This document shows positions 5,405 to 5,542 of a DNA stretch of 5,542 nt, one piece after another. This DNA comes from Candidatus Hydrogenedentota bacterium (GTDB taxonomy: Bacteria > Hydrogenedentota > Hydrogenedentia > Hydrogenedentales > GCA-2746185): the NCBI GenBank assembly GCA_030123645.1, contig JASJYE010000191.1:1-5542 (forward strand), read 5' to 3'. A program made the translations under genes and the position numbers. The first letter of the stretch is position 1; every line of letters starts with the position of its first letter. Below the pieces are notes generated by a model. The model worked only from the letters and a program-made list of their open reading frames with translations, was not told the origin of the DNA and searched no databases.

Positions 5405-5542
5405 ATGGCCGTTTCAGAAATAACGAACCAATTAACCCGCATCGCTCACAGCCCATTGGCGATTCGCCGCGCTTGCTAAGTTATTCTGCGACAGTACATT
5501 AGGCAGAGGAATAGCCGGAACCACCGGTTTGGTATTAACGAT
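5405..5542. other. Gene-free tail with a loose inverted repeat
   Basis: No coding sequence is supported in these 138 bases. CAGAAATAAC at 5415-5424 and GTTATTCTG at 5480-5488 are complementary apart from one bulged A, 55 bases apart. Between them lies a small hairpin, GGCG-ATT-CGCC (5458-5468). No T-run follows, so termination of the sugar operon here is possible but not shown. Confidence 0.35.

Noticed and set aside
1..5542. tRNA genes, CRISPR arrays, transposase genes or phage att sites
   Set aside because: I saw no TPsiC-like arm, regularly spaced repeats, transposase motifs or integrase gene on either strand.

Overview
The window comes from a bacterial chromosome with GC-rich genes (about 70% GC by eye in part of the isomerase gene) and a clearly AT-richer gap at about 541-720. 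No ribosomal RNA, tRNA or other lineage marker is present. The gene content (an AmpG-like permease, a small lipoprotein, and a sugar isomerase/oxidoreductase pair) together with intergenic hairpin repeats of the CATTCCGGC and CATTCTGAG types suggests a large-genomed environmental Gram-negative bacterium, perhaps near the PVC group or Hydrogenedentota. That placement is only a guess.

Layout. Positions 1-455 hold the decayed N-terminal half of a homocysteine S-methyltransferase gene, with two frameshifts and no C-terminal half. Its sense reading breaks off at about 455. The following 75 bases, read on the minus strand, encode a short but striking piece of a P-type cation ATPase (the GDGVNDAP hinge motif). 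This is a scar where two unrelated broken genes are joined. Positions 531-790 are AT-rich and hold no gene, but contain a candidate sigma70-type promoter for the next gene. Positions 806-2131 encode an intact 441-residue major facilitator permease of the AmpG/PAT type. A 278-base gap with two inverted repeats follows, then a 176-residue lipoprotein with a clear lipobox (2410-2940). A second gap (2941-3232) holds three hairpin-forming sequences, one of which is a near copy of a hairpin in the previous gap, so the lipoprotein gene is flanked by the same repeat.

Positions 3233-5404 are a two-gene operon (12-base gap, ribosome binding site inside the gap). It encodes a xylose-isomerase-like TIM-barrel protein (sugar phosphate isomerase/epimerase family) and a Gfo/Idh/MocA NAD(P)-dependent oxidoreductase. 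By analogy with inositol, levoglucosan and glycoside pathways, the dehydrogenase probably makes a keto-sugar (or reduces one) and the TIM-barrel enzyme isomerises, epimerises or eliminates it; the substrate cannot be read from the sequence. The last 138 bases contain no gene, only a loose inverted repeat.

I see no convincing new defence, mobile or RNA-guided system. The best leads are the pseudogene junction, the unassigned sugar operon, the repeat pair around the lipoprotein, and the lipoprotein itself.
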